64,000 bases of DNA. It comes from Amycolatopsis echigonensis. GTDB taxonomy: Bacteria > Actinomycetota > Actinomycetes > Mycobacteriales > Pseudonocardiaceae. Positions 20,218-28,906 of this stretch are shown piece after piece. The notes under the pieces are model-generated. The model did not search any database. It was not told the DNA's origin and saw nothing but the letters and a program-made list of their open reading frames with translations. The stretch's first letter is position 1. Each line of letters begins with the position of its first letter. The translations under genes and the position numbers were made by a program. The DNA is taken from the NCBI RefSeq assembly GCF_014174495.1, contig NZ_JACJHR010000009.1:62001-126000 (forward strand), read 5' to 3'.

Positions 20218-20448
20218 ATGAAGCTGTTCCTGCAAATCCTGTTGATCGCCTCCAGCGTGCTGCTGGTGGTGGCCGTGCTGCTGCACCGCGGCCGGGGCGG
20301 CGGCCTGTCGTCGCTGTTCGGCGGGGGGATGCAGTCGAGTCTCGCGGGATCCAGCGTCGCCGAGAAGAACCTCGACCGGATCACGCTGCTGCTCGGGGCC
20401 ATCTGGCTGATCAGCATCGTGGGCCTCGGCCTCCTGCTCAAGGTCTGA
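20218..20448 (+). CDS. secG: SecG subunit of the Sec translocon
   Basis: A 76-residue membrane protein with two hydrophobic helices (about 3-22 and 58-75) around a Gly-rich cytoplasmic loop (GRGGGLSSLFGGGM), the typical SecG layout. It assists SecYE in protein export. ATG 20218 has AGAGGA just upstream. The place after gap-pgk-tpiA is conserved in actinobacteria (Rv1436-Rv1440). Confidence 0.95.
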   Translation: MKLFLQILLIASSVLLVVAVLLHRGRGGGLSSLFGGGMQSSLAGSSVAEKNLDRITLLLGAIWLISIVGLGLLLKV

Positions 20449-20524
20449 CCGGGTCCCCGGAAGGGGGCTTGCGATCGGCGTGCCTATTGGGGGGCGCGCC
20501 GCCGATTCCAACGGGTGAGGATTC

Positions 20525-20869
20525 ATGGTTGGCGGTAACGCGATTCGCGGCACCCGCGTGGGTGCCGGTCCTTCGGGCGAATCGGAGCGGGGTGAATCGG
20601 CGCCACGGCGCCGGGTGTCGTATTGGTGCGCGAACGGGCACGAGGCTCGCCCGTCGTTCGCGATGGACGCGGAAATCCCCGACGAATGGGACTGCCCGCG
20701 CTGCGGGCTCCCGGGCGGTCAGGACGAGCAGAATCCGCCCGCCGCGCCTCGTACCGAGCCGTACAAGACGCATCTGGCTTACGTGAAGGAACGCCGCAGC
20801 GACGCCGACGGCGAGGCCATCCTCGCCGAAGCGCTCGAGCGTCTCCGCCAGCGCCGCGAATTGATCTGA
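20525..20869 (+). CDS. rbpA: RNA polymerase-binding protein RbpA
   Basis: A 114-residue actinobacterial RNA polymerase-binding protein. It has the N-terminal NAIRGTRVGAGP segment, the zinc-binding core with YWCANGHEA and DCPRCG, a basic linker, and the C-terminal sigma-interaction helix ending in EALERLRQRREL. RbpA stabilises the open complex with the primary sigma factor and modulates rifampicin sensitivity in Streptomyces. It is monocistronic: a U-tailed terminator follows directly. ATG 20525 has GGTGAGG nearby. Confidence 0.96.
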   Translation: MVGGNAIRGTRVGAGPSGESERGESAPRRRVSYWCANGHEARPSFAMDAEIPDEWDCPRCGLPGGQDEQNPPAAPRTEPYKTHLAYVKERRSDADGEAILAEALERLRQRRELI

Positions 20870-20889
20870 GGCACGGTTCTTTCTCCGGG

Positions 20890-20933
20890 ACCACCGGCTT
20901 CCCGTCCGCGAGGGCGAGGGCCGGTGGTTTTTT
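20890..20933 (+). terminator. Rho-independent terminator of rbpA
   Basis: The stem ACCACCGGC / GCCGGTGGT with a 21-base loop is followed by a run of six T (20928-20933). This is one of only two classic U-tailed terminators in the window. Confidence 0.9.
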
Positions 20934-21361
20934 AGTTCCCGGGGAGTCTTGGGTGGTCTGGACCCTGGCCGGTAGAGGTCCAGACCTTTGCCGAGTGGGC
21001 GGCGTGGGAGGAGATTGCTGCCGTTCGGGCGGCCTGGACCTGGGGGAGCAGGTCCAGACCAGGGCGGATCAGGGCAGGGCAAGGCTGGTGGACCGGGGCA
21101 AGGCTGACCACGGCAGCGCAGGTCCGGGCCATGGCAGGGCAGGCAAAGGTTCAGGTGCCGCGCGGCGCATTCCTGTGCCGCAGGCCGAGCCCGGCTGATC
21201 GGTGCCGGTGGATCCTTCACCTGGCCTGTCGTTGCCCGGTCCGGAGCACCGCGGAAACCGGTCCGCAGCAGGAAACCGCGGCAGGTTCCGCAGAGAGCCT
21301 CGGGTGTGGTCATGCCGGTGACAACCGGCGCGACCGCGCCCGAGAACCCAGTCAGCCCTCG
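20934..21361. other. Intergenic spacer with two GGTCCAG-type inverted repeats
   Basis: No gene is seen between rbpA and the convergent kinase gene. It holds GGTCTGGACC (20955-20964) with GGTCCAGACC (20977-20986), and CTGGACCTG (21034-21042) with CAGGTCCAG (21049-21057). They may be degenerate hairpins ending the kinase transcript. Confidence 0.5.
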
Positions 21362-22564
21362 TCAGCGGTCCAGTGGATACCGGGCCCGTACCCGGAACCC
21401 GCCGTCCTCTGTGTCGGACGTTTCGAAGCTTCCGCCCAGCAGGCGGGCGCGCTCGGCGAGTCCGGTGAGTCCGTGGCCGCCTGAGGGGAAGGCTTCGCCG
21501 GCGCGGCAGGCGCGGGCGTTCTCCACCTCGATGTCCAGCGCGCCGCTCGCCGCGTGGATGCGGATCGTGGCCGTCGCGCCGGGGGCGTGCTTGTGGACGT
21601 TCGTCAGGCATTCCTGCACCGTCCGGTACGCCGCCGCGGAGACCTGGCTCGGCAGGCTGTCCGGGAGTTGCTCGACGGTCAGCTGCACCGGGACGTCGGA
21701 CGTGCGGATCAGGTGGTCCAGTTCCCCTATCCCGGGCCGCGGGCCGTCGTCCCCGGACCCGGAGCGCAGCACGCTCACCAGCGACCGCAGTTCCTCCAGC
21801 GTCCGCGTCGACAGCTTGCGGATGACCTGCGCCGTCTCCAGCGCCGCGCCGTCTTTGGCCTGCGCCTGCAGTGCGCCCGCCTGCATGGCGATCAGAGTGA
21901 TCTGGTGCGAAACGACGTCGTGCATCTCGCGGGCCAGCCGGGCGCGTTCCTCGGCGCGCACCGCGTCGGCGTGGAAGCGGCGTTCGCGGTCGCGGCTCTT
22001 CGCCAGTTCGGCCAGCTTCGCCGAGATCTCCGCGCGCGCCCCGATCAGCAGGCCGATCGCGATCGGCATTCCGGCCACCAGCACGCCGTAGATCCCGTCG
22101 AGGACGTGTTCGCGCCAGCTCAGGTCCGCGAACTCCGAGAGCGGCCACCGCACGAACCGGCAGGTGAACACCAATCCGGCACCGACCCAGGTCTGCCAGT
22201 GCGATTGCCGCCGCGTGGCGAGCATGCCGAGGTTGAGCATCGACGCGAGCTGTGCCCATCCGGCGAAGAATCCCGGCGCCGCGGCGAGCACCGCGAGGAA
22301 CGGGAAGCGCCGCCGCACCACGACCGCGAGGCACGCGGCGGCCGACAGGTACAGCGAATAAGGCTGGGCTTTCGGTGGCACGACGAGCCAGACGTCGAGC
22401 ACCGCCAGCAGCACGACCACCGCCTCGATGGCGATCGTCGCGACGAGGGGTTTCCGGAACACGGCGAACGCCCCGGTCAGGCTGGCGCGCCTGGCCCGCC
22501 GGGCGGCTCCCGCGGCGGAGCTGCTCATCGAGATGCCAGGAATCGAGAGTCCCTCAGTGCTCAT
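21362..22564 (-). CDS. NarL-type sensor histidine kinase without an adjacent response regulator
   Basis: A 400-residue membrane kinase. Five or so hydrophobic segments fill residues 37-177. A short coiled stretch follows, then the HisKA_3 dimerisation helix with REMHDVVSHQ (phosphorylatable H215), and an HATPase_c domain with the N box (ECLTNVHKHAP) and GGHGLTGLAERA. Such kinases normally phosphorylate a NarL/FixJ-type response regulator, but none lies next to it. The ligand is unknown. The start ATG 22564 lacks a clear ribosome binding site. The upstream 600 bases include a perfect TGACGTCA-centred palindrome that might control it. Confidence 0.88.
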   Translation of the reverse strand: MSTEGLSIPGISMSSSAAGAARRARRASLTGAFAVFRKPLVATIAIEAVVVLLAVLDVWLVVPPKAQPYSLYLSAAACLAVVVRRRFPFLAVLAAAPGFFAGWAQLASMLNLGMLATRRQSHWQTWVGAGLVFTCRFVRWPLSEFADLSWREHVLDGIYGVLVAGMPIAIGLLIGARAEISAKLAELAKSRDRERRFHADAVRAEERARLAREMHDVVSHQITLIAMQAGALQAQAKDGAALETAQVIRKLSTRTLEELRSLVSVLRSGSGDDGPRPGIGELDHLIRTSDVPVQLTVEQLPDSLPSQVSAAAYRTVQECLTNVHKHAPGATATIRIHAASGALDIEVENARACRAGEAFPSGGHGLTGLAERARLLGGSFETSDTEDGGFRVRARYPLDR

Positions 22565-22749
22565 CGCGGCGACCCCATTCGTCTTGTGGACTTAGTGATG
22601 AGATGCTCCGGCCACCCGATCGGGACGCGCGGCGGTGAACAAATGTGCGGATGCTAACGGGAACGTGTGTGTTGCCAGTAAGTTTCACCCAGAGTGGTAC
22701 TTGTGGTGTTGTAATCTCCACAACTGCTCCAACAGGATGAACGCCGGGC

Positions 22750-22763
22750 AGGTGACGTCACCT
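22750..22763. promoter_or_regulatory. Palindrome AGGTGACGTCACCT
   Basis: A perfect 14-base palindrome about 190 bases upstream of the kinase start, in a locally AT-richer stretch that also has ATCACCTT and GTTCACC. It looks like a repressor or activator site; the protein is unknown. Confidence 0.45.
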
Positions 22764-23148
22764 TGTGTCGATCACATCACCTTACGTTCACCATACGGCT
22801 GTTCCCACATCGTGGTGAGCCGCTTTTTGGCCGAGTGTCAGTTGCTCCGTTTGCCGCCCAGGTCGGGCCCACGCGAACAGGGGAGAGATCACCCGTGCGG
22901 GTGGGCGGAAGTGTCGTTGCGCAGTCGAAGGCCGCCGCGTGGTGGCGAGCACGAGGCACTGACTGGGGTGAGCAGGCGGTTTACGCGGGTATCTCCGCGG
23001 TCGCGACGAAAACCGCGCGGCCATCGTGATCCCGCGGGCGGGGCGTCGGCCGGGTCGCCGGTCGGCGCGAACGGAAGAACAAGCTCCCCTCGCTGGCGCA
23101 GCCTACCATCGACCATGGCGCTTATAATCGATGATTTGGCAGATTGTC

Positions 23149-23154
23149 TATCCT
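23149..23154 (+). promoter_or_regulatory. Leaderless -10 element (TATCCT)
   Basis: TATCCT ends six bases before ATG 23161, with no ribosome binding site between. TATAAT at 23123-23128 could be an additional -10. Confidence 0.55.
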
Positions 23155-23160
23155 GGCAGC

Positions 23161-23829
23161 ATGAAGCAGATGCTGTCCGAGCAGATCTACGACCGGGTCC
23201 GCGACGCGATCATGCGCGGCGAGGTCGAGCCAGGACAGGCGCTGAAACCGCAGGAACTGGCGGCGCGGTACGAGGTCAGCCTCGCCGTGGTGCGGGAGGC
23301 GCTGGTCCGGTTGGTCGGCGAGGGACTGGCGGAACGGCTGACGAACCGCGGGTTCGCCGTGCCCACGCTCGCTGATCAGCGGTGGCAGGAGATCATCGAG
23401 GCGCGCCGGACGGTCGAGCCCGCGATGCTGCGGATGTCGGTCGCGCGCGGAGACCTGGAGTGGGAGACGCGAGTGCGCGCGGCGGGGCACCGGCTCGCTC
23501 GGACGCCGATGTATGTGCCGGAGGAAGGCAGCTACTACTCCGCTGCTTGGGCGGAAGCGCACCGCTTGTTCCACCGCACGCTGCTCGACGGCTGCGGGAA
23601 CGCGGTGCTGCTGGAGACCTTCGACCGGATGTGGATGGCGAGCGAACTGGCCCGGCGGTGGACGGTGCACCCGGCGTACCGGATTCCGGTGGAGGACGTC
23701 CTCGCCCAGCACGAGGGACTGGAGCGGGCGGCGTTGAGCCGGGATCCGGAAGCGGCGGCGGAGTTGCTGACGGACCACTTGGCGGCGACGGCGGCAGTGC
23801 TGACCGGCGCGGAGGCGGCGGGGGAGTAG
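23161..23829 (+). CDS. GntR-family (FadR/FCD subgroup) transcription regulator
   Basis: A 222-residue regulator. The N-terminal GntR winged helix includes IYDRVRDAIMRGEVEPGQAL and VREALVRLVGEGLAERL. The C-terminal FCD domain is all helical (EARRTVEPAMLRMSV, AHRLFHRTLLDGCGN, DHLAATAAVL) and its His/Asp residues usually bind a metal and a small carboxylic acid. It reads toward the pgl end of the pentose-phosphate operon but on the opposite strand, so a role in that pathway is only a possibility. ATG 23161 is preferred over ATG 23131 because of the leaderless promoter and alignment with the family N terminus. Confidence 0.88.
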   Translation: MKQMLSEQIYDRVRDAIMRGEVEPGQALKPQELAARYEVSLAVVREALVRLVGEGLAERLTNRGFAVPTLADQRWQEIIEARRTVEPAMLRMSVARGDLEWETRVRAAGHRLARTPMYVPEEGSYYSAAWAEAHRLFHRTLLDGCGNAVLLETFDRMWMASELARRWTVHPAYRIPVEDVLAQHEGLERAALSRDPEAAAELLTDHLAATAAVLTGAEAAGE

Positions 23830-23880
23830 GGCTGGTGCTCGCGTAGGAACGCAAAAGCTCAGTATCCTTGCCCCGCAACG

Positions 23881-23913
23881 AAAAAGGCTCCCCGCGCCAA
23901 CGCACGAGGAGCC
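23881..23913 (-). terminator. Rho-independent terminator of the pentose-phosphate operon
   Basis: Read on the minus strand, GGCTCC ... GGAGCC forms a stem with a 16-base loop followed by five T. It lies about 20 bases beyond the pgl stop. Confidence 0.85.
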
Positions 23914-23931
23914 CTTCTCGGCAAAACTGTC

Positions 23932-24705
23932 TTACTCAGCTGGCGGCTGGTACACCTTCGTCAGCTTCCCGGCCGCCTCGCGGTCCAAGAGCCACAACGT
24001 CCGCCGGTAGCCGCGGGCGCCTGACACCGGGATCTGCGTTTCCGGCGCACCGGCCAGTGCCTGCGCGACCGCGTCCGCCTTGGCGGTGCCCGCCGTCATC
24101 AGCCACACCTCGCGGGCGCGGCGGATGGCCGGCAGCGTGAGCGACACACGCGTCGGCGGAGGCTTCGGGCAGTCGCGGACCGGTACCACCGAGCGCTGCG
24201 TTTCGCGCACCTCGTCGGTTTCCGGGAACAGCGACGCCGTGTGGCCCTCGCCGCCCAGGCCCAGCAGCATGATGTCGAACTCCGGCACATCGGCATCGGG
24301 GCCTGCCGCGTCGGAGAGCACCTTCGCGTACGCCTCGGCGGCCGCGTCGACGTCGTCGCCGAACTCGCCGTCCGACGGGGCCATCGCGTGCACCCGCTCC
24401 GGAGCCAGCGGCACGTGGTCGAGCAGGGCTTCGCGCGCGCCCTTCTCGTTGCGCTCGTCCGAATCCGCCGGGACGAACCGCTCGTCGCCCCAGTAGATGT
24501 CCAACCGCGACCAGTCGATCGCGTCCCGCGCGCTCGACTCCCGCAGTTCCCGCAGCACCGCGATGCCAGTGCCGCCGCCGGTGAGCACCACCGACGCCGT
24601 GCCCCGGGCCGCCTGCACGTCGACGATCCGGGTCACTAGCCGGGCCGCGGCGGCCGCGGCCAGCAGGTCCGGGTTTTCGTAGACGACGACCTCGGTCCGG
24701 CTCAT
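23932..24705 (-). CDS. pgl: 6-phosphogluconolactonase
   Basis: A 257-residue lactonase (SOL/DevB type) that hydrolyses 6-phosphogluconolactone in the oxidative pentose phosphate pathway. Landmarks are VVLTGGGTGIAVL, the substrate-binding DIYWGDERFVPADS, LLGLGGEGHTASLFP and LTLPAIRRAREVW. ATG 24705 overlaps the opcA stop (ATGA), so the genes are translationally coupled. It ends the minus-strand operon tkt-tal-pgi-zwf-opcA-pgl and is followed by a U-tailed terminator. The order zwf-opcA-pgl matches Rv1447c-Rv1445c. Confidence 0.95.
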   Translation of the reverse strand: MSRTEVVVYENPDLLAAAAAARLVTRIVDVQAARGTASVVLTGGGTGIAVLRELRESSARDAIDWSRLDIYWGDERFVPADSDERNEKGAREALLDHVPLAPERVHAMAPSDGEFGDDVDAAAEAYAKVLSDAAGPDADVPEFDIMLLGLGGEGHTASLFPETDEVRETQRSVVPVRDCPKPPPTRVSLTLPAIRRAREVWLMTAGTAKADAVAQALAGAPETQIPVSGARGYRRTLWLLDREAAGKLTKVYQPPAE

Positions 24706-25754
24706 GAGGTGCTCTTTTCCGCCGCCTTGCGGCCGGTCGCCTTCGGCTTCGCCGCCGCGGCGGGTTTGGCCGCGGGCTTGGCGGCAGCGGGCTTGGCCGC
24801 AGCGGAAGCCTTGGCGGCAGCGGGCTTGGACCCGTTGGACGCGGCGATCTTGTGCAGCCCGTGCAGCGCCGCCTCGTAGATCTCGTCCGGGTCGAGCCGC
24901 CGCAGTTCCTCCACGAGGCACTCCGGATTGCTGCGCCGCTGCAACGCGATCCGCCGCGTCGGCTGGCCCGGCTGGGTCAGCGTGCCGACCCGCCCGTCCG
25001 GCCGCGTCAGCTCCACCGCGCCCGACTTCCGCTCCAGCTTCACCGAGATGATGCCCTGCGCGCTCGAGCTCTTGACCCGGTGCACCGGAGCCTTGAGGTA
25101 CTCGGCGAGCCAGCCCGCGAGCAGTTCGGTGGACGGCGAGTCGGCCTCGCCGGTCACCGTCGCGCCGGTGATCTTCTCGTACGGCGGCAGGTCCAGCGCC
25201 GACACCAGCTGCGCCCGCCAGCGGGTCAGCCGGGTCCACGCCAGGTCGGTGTCGCCCTCCACATAGGCCTTCGCGCGCGTGGTGAGAGCCCTTATGGGGT
25301 TCTTTTCCGCGGCGGAGTCGGTGATTCGCCGCTGCGCCAGCTGGCCCAGCGGGTCCTCCGCGGGGGCCTTCGGACCGACGCCCGGCCACCAGGTGACGAT
25401 CGGCGCGTCCGGCAGCAGCAGCGGCACCACGGCGCTCTGCCCCTGCGCGGCCAGGGGGCCGTACAGCCGCAGCACGATGACCTCGCTCGCACCGGCGTCG
25501 CCGCCGACGCGGATCTGGCCGTCTATCCGCGGCGCGGCCGTGCGCGCGCCCTTCGCCACGACGATCACCCGCGACGGGTGCTCCCGGCTGGCGTCGTTCG
25601 CGGCTTCGATGGCGTCTTCGAGCTTGGCGTCGTCGTCCGCGACGATCACCAGCGTCAGCACCCGGCCGAGCGCGACCTGGCCGCCCTGCTCGCGGATCTC
25701 CACCAGTTTCTTGTTCAGCGCCGACGTCGTGGTCGACGGCAGGTCGATGATCAC
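24702..25754 (-). CDS. opcA: Glucose-6-phosphate dehydrogenase assembly protein OpcA
   Basis: A 350-residue OpcA, the partner needed for full activity of glucose-6-phosphate dehydrogenase in cyanobacteria and actinobacteria. The family core is visible (LTLVIVADDDAKLEDAIEAA, PDAPIVTWWPGVGPKAP, YVEGDTDLAWTRLTRWRAQL). Residues from about 308 on form an Ala/Lys/Pro-rich tail made of AAKPAAAKPAAKP-like units, ending in KATGRKAAEKSTS. Many family members lack such a tail, which resembles histone H1-like domains. GTG 25754 overlaps the zwf stop (GTGA), and its own stop overlaps pgl. Confidence 0.95.
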   Translation of the reverse strand: MIIDLPSTTTSALNKKLVEIREQGGQVALGRVLTLVIVADDDAKLEDAIEAANDASREHPSRVIVVAKGARTAAPRIDGQIRVGGDAGASEVIVLRLYGPLAAQGQSAVVPLLLPDAPIVTWWPGVGPKAPAEDPLGQLAQRRITDSAAEKNPIRALTTRAKAYVEGDTDLAWTRLTRWRAQLVSALDLPPYEKITGATVTGEADSPSTELLAGWLAEYLKAPVHRVKSSSAQGIISVKLERKSGAVELTRPDGRVGTLTQPGQPTRRIALQRRSNPECLVEELRRLDPDEIYEAALHGLHKIAASNGSKPAAAKASAAAKPAAAKPAAKPAAAAKPKATGRKAAEKSTS

Positions 25755-27280
25755 GGACGCCTCCAGTGCCTGCCGGTACGCTCCAGCATTTCGTCAGCGG
25801 ACCTCGGTCCCCAGCTGCCCGGCGGGTACTGCTCCGGCGCGGTGCCGAGCTTCGCCCAGTGCGACAGCACCGGGTCGAGGATTTCCCACGACAGCTCGAC
25901 TTCCTCGTTCACCGGGAACAGCGACGGCTCGCCCAGCAGCACGTCCAGGATCAGCCGCTCGTAGGCCTCCGGCGACGATTCGGTGAACGCGTGGCCGTAG
26001 CCGAAGTCCATCGTGACGTCGCGGACCTCCATCGTGGTCCCCGGCACCTTCGACCCGAACCGCAGCGTGATGCCCTCGTCCGGCTGCACGCGGATGACCA
26101 GCGCGTTCTGCCCCAGCTCCTCAGTCGAGGTGGAGTCGAACGGCAGGTGCGGCGCGCGCTTGAACACGACCGCGATCTCGGTGACGCGACGGCCGAGCCG
26201 CTTGCCGGTGCGCAGGTAGAACGGCACGCCCGCCCAGCGGCGGTTCTGCACCTCCAGCGTCACCGCGGCATAGGTCTCGGTCTTCGAGTCCTTCGCGAAA
26301 CCGGCTTCCTGCAACAGTCCCGGCACCTTGGTGCCGCCCTGCCAGCCGCCCGCGTACTGACCGCGCGCGGTGGTTTGGTCGAGCGGCATCATCGGCTTGG
26401 TCGCCGCCAGCACCTTGGCCTTCTCCGACCGCAGCGCCTTCGGCTCGAACGACAGCGGCTCGTCCATCGCGGTGAAGGCGAGGAGCTGAAGCAGGTGGTT
26501 CTGGATGACGTCGCGCGCGGCGCCGATCCCGTCGTAGTACCCCGCGCGGCCGCCGAGGCCGATGTCCTCGGCCATGGTGATCTGCACGTGGTCGATGAAG
26601 TTCGCGTTCCAGATCGGCTCGAACAGCTGGTTCGCGAACCGCAGCGCCAGGATGTTCTGCACCGTCTCCTTGCCGAGGTAGTGGTCGATGCGGAACACCG
26701 ACTCCTCGGGGAAGACGTCGTTCACGATCGCGTTGAGCTCCTTGGCGCTCTTGAGATCGTGGCCGAACGGCTTCTCGATGACCACGCGCCGCCAGGTGTT
26801 CTCGTCGGCCTGCGCGAGGCCCGAACGCGCCAGCTGCTTGGTCACCACCGGGAACGCGCCCGGCGGGATCGACAGGTAGAACGCGGTGTTGCCGCCGGTG
26901 CCGCGTTCCTCGTCCAGTTCGCGCACGGTCTTCGCGAGCCGGTCGAAGGCCTCGTCGTCGTCGAAAGTGCCCTGGACGAACCGGATTCCTTCGGCGAGCC
27001 GGTTCCAGACCGACTCCTTGAACGGCGTCCGCGCGTGCTCGCGCACCGAATCGTGCACCAGCTCGCCGAAGTCCTGGTGTTCCCAGTCCCGGCGGGCGAA
27101 GCCGACCAGCGAGAACCCGGCGGGCAGCAGCCCGCGGTGCGCGAGGTCGTAGATGGCGGGCATGAGCTTCTTGCGCGCCAGGTCGCCGGTCACGCCGAAG
27201 ATCACCAGGCTCGACGGCCCGGCGATCCGCGGCAGCCGCTTGTCGCGGGGGTCCCGCAGCGGGTTGCGCCAAGTGGTCAC
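25751..27280 (-). CDS. zwf: Glucose-6-phosphate 1-dehydrogenase
   Basis: A 509-residue enzyme that oxidises glucose 6-phosphate and feeds NADPH supply. The coenzyme-binding FGVTGDLARKKL is near the N terminus, EKPFGHDL follows, and the active-site signature RIDHYLGKETVQN contains the catalytic His-Tyr-Lys region. GTG 27280 (VTTWRNPLRDPRDKRLP) overlaps the pgi stop. A longer in-frame reading would be a shadow of pgi. The sixth-position mycobacterial paralogue is zwf2 (Rv1447c). Confidence 0.97.
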   Translation of the reverse strand: MTTWRNPLRDPRDKRLPRIAGPSSLVIFGVTGDLARKKLMPAIYDLAHRGLLPAGFSLVGFARRDWEHQDFGELVHDSVREHARTPFKESVWNRLAEGIRFVQGTFDDDEAFDRLAKTVRELDEERGTGGNTAFYLSIPPGAFPVVTKQLARSGLAQADENTWRRVVIEKPFGHDLKSAKELNAIVNDVFPEESVFRIDHYLGKETVQNILALRFANQLFEPIWNANFIDHVQITMAEDIGLGGRAGYYDGIGAARDVIQNHLLQLLAFTAMDEPLSFEPKALRSEKAKVLAATKPMMPLDQTTARGQYAGGWQGGTKVPGLLQEAGFAKDSKTETYAAVTLEVQNRRWAGVPFYLRTGKRLGRRVTEIAVVFKRAPHLPFDSTSTEELGQNALVIRVQPDEGITLRFGSKVPGTTMEVRDVTMDFGYGHAFTESSPEAYERLILDVLLGEPSLFPVNEEVELSWEILDPVLSHWAKLGTAPEQYPPGSWGPRSADEMLERTGRHWRRP

Positions 27281-28896
27281 TGGGCGGCCTCCTGCACTGC
27301 CCGGACGAGCTCGGCGAGCCCGGCGGCGCGGTCGGTCAGGTGCAGCCGCAGCACCGGGCGCCCGTGCTCGGCGAGCACCTGGCCGTCGCCGAGCGCCTGC
27401 GCGTGCTGGAGCTGTCCCAGCGTGTACGGGCGGTCCGGCACGGACAGGTCTTCGCCGACCGCGCCGGTGATCTGCAGGAAGCTGCCGTTCTGGTGGCCGC
27501 CCTTGTGGTACTGCCCGGTGGAGTGCAGGAACCGCGGGCCCCAGCCGAACGTGGTCTGCACGCCGGTCCGCTTGGCGATTTCGGTGCGCAGCAGCGAAGT
27601 CGACGCGTCGTCCAGCCGGTCCAGGTAGGCCTGCACCGCGATGTACCCGCCGTCGGCCACCGAGCCGAAGAACGCGCGCAGCACGTCGGCGAGCTTGCCG
27701 TCGGTCGAAACTCCTTCGCTGCCGAAGACTTCGACCGCACCGTCCACAGTGGCCGGTGCTTCGCCGCCCTTCAGCTTCTCCGGGTCGTCCAGCAGCGCGC
27801 GAGCCGCCTTCTTGGCCGCCTCGACGTCCGGCTGGTCGAACGGGTTGATCCCGATCAGCCGTCCGGCGAGCGCGGTCGCGAACTCCCACATCAGGAACTG
27901 CGCGCCGAGCGGGCCGGTCACCGAGACCTGCGCCGCGCCTTCCGGGGCGCCGATCGCGACCGCGGTCGCGTCCTTGCCGTGGTCGGCGAACCCAGGGGCG
28001 TCCGGGCCTTCGACGGCCACCGGCAGCAGGCCGGTGCCGAGCTTGCCGGTGGACTCGGCGATCAGCTGCTCCGCCCAGTCGGGGAAGCCCTTGATCCCGG
28101 AGCCGGTGTCGGCCAGCACGACCTTCTCCGCGCCCGCTTCATGTGCCGCGGCCCAAGCCGCGGCCAGCTGCACGGCCGGGTTCTCGGCGGTGTCCTCGGC
28201 GAGCGTCTCCGCCACCGACGCCGCCTGGTCGAGCAGCCGCGCGACGTCCGCGCCCGCGAGACCGGCCGGCACGAGGCCGAACGCGGTCAGCGCGGAGTAG
28301 CGGCCGCCGACGTGCGGATCGGCCAGGAAGGTCTTGCGGTAGCCCTCTTTCTCCGCCAGTTCGGAGAACGGGGAGCCGGGATCGGTCACGACGACGATCC
28401 GCCGCGCCGCGTCGATCCCGGCGTCCGCGAACGCCTTGGCGAAAATCCGGCGGTGGCTGTCGGTCTCCACGGTGCCGCCGGACTTCGACGACACCACGAT
28501 GACCGTGCGCTCGAGGTCGCCCGCGAGCGCGTCGGCCACCTGGCCGGGGTCGGTCGTGTCGAGCACCGTGAGCGGGACGCCGGCGGTGGCGGTGATGACC
28601 TCCGGCGCGAGCGACGAACCGCCCATGCCGGCGAGCACCACGCGGTCCACGCCCTCGCTGCGCAGTTCCGCGCGCAGCGCTTCGATTTCCCCGATCAACG
28701 GACGCGACGACTTGTGCAACGTCGTCCAGGACAATCGGATCGACGCTTCGGACTCGGCGTCCGGACCCCACAGCGTGGGGTCCTGGGCGGCGAGCTTGGC
28801 AGCGGCGCCGTCGGCGGCCAGCCGCTGCGCCAGCGGCGCTGCCTTTTCTGCCAGTTCGGCGTCGACGATCACGACGCCGGTTTCGTCCCCGCTCAT
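27277..28896 (-). CDS. pgi: Glucose-6-phosphate isomerase
   Basis: A 539-residue isomerase of the bacterial type. The sugar-phosphate isomerase motifs are GMGGSSLAPEV, SSKSGGTVET and DADPHVGGRYS-like sequence, with the C-terminal QYHKGGHQNGSF. It interconverts glucose 6-phosphate and fructose 6-phosphate and so lets pentose-phosphate products cycle back to zwf. It sits between tal and zwf, an arrangement found in Streptomyces and relatives but absent at this place in Mycobacterium tuberculosis. ATG 28896; its stop overlaps zwf by four bases. Confidence 0.94.
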   Translation of the reverse strand: MSGDETGVVIVDAELAEKAAPLAQRLAADGAAAKLAAQDPTLWGPDAESEASIRLSWTTLHKSSRPLIGEIEALRAELRSEGVDRVVLAGMGGSSLAPEVITATAGVPLTVLDTTDPGQVADALAGDLERTVIVVSSKSGGTVETDSHRRIFAKAFADAGIDAARRIVVVTDPGSPFSELAEKEGYRKTFLADPHVGGRYSALTAFGLVPAGLAGADVARLLDQAASVAETLAEDTAENPAVQLAAAWAAAHEAGAEKVVLADTGSGIKGFPDWAEQLIAESTGKLGTGLLPVAVEGPDAPGFADHGKDATAVAIGAPEGAAQVSVTGPLGAQFLMWEFATALAGRLIGINPFDQPDVEAAKKAARALLDDPEKLKGGEAPATVDGAVEVFGSEGVSTDGKLADVLRAFFGSVADGGYIAVQAYLDRLDDASTSLLRTEIAKRTGVQTTFGWGPRFLHSTGQYHKGGHQNGSFLQITGAVGEDLSVPDRPYTLGQLQHAQALGDGQVLAEHGRPVLRLHLTDRAAGLAELVRAVQEAAQ

Positions 28897-28906
28897 GGTC
28901 TCTGGT

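Larger units (their letters stand above)
22565..23160. other. Intergenic region between divergent regulators
   Basis: No supportable gene lies in about 600 bases. Bases 22640-22830 have visibly lower GC than their surroundings. They contain the palindrome at 22750-22763 and TTGTGG ... CCACAA with an 11-base spacer near 22700. TATAAT (23123-23128) lies upstream of the GntR gene. Confidence 0.5.
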
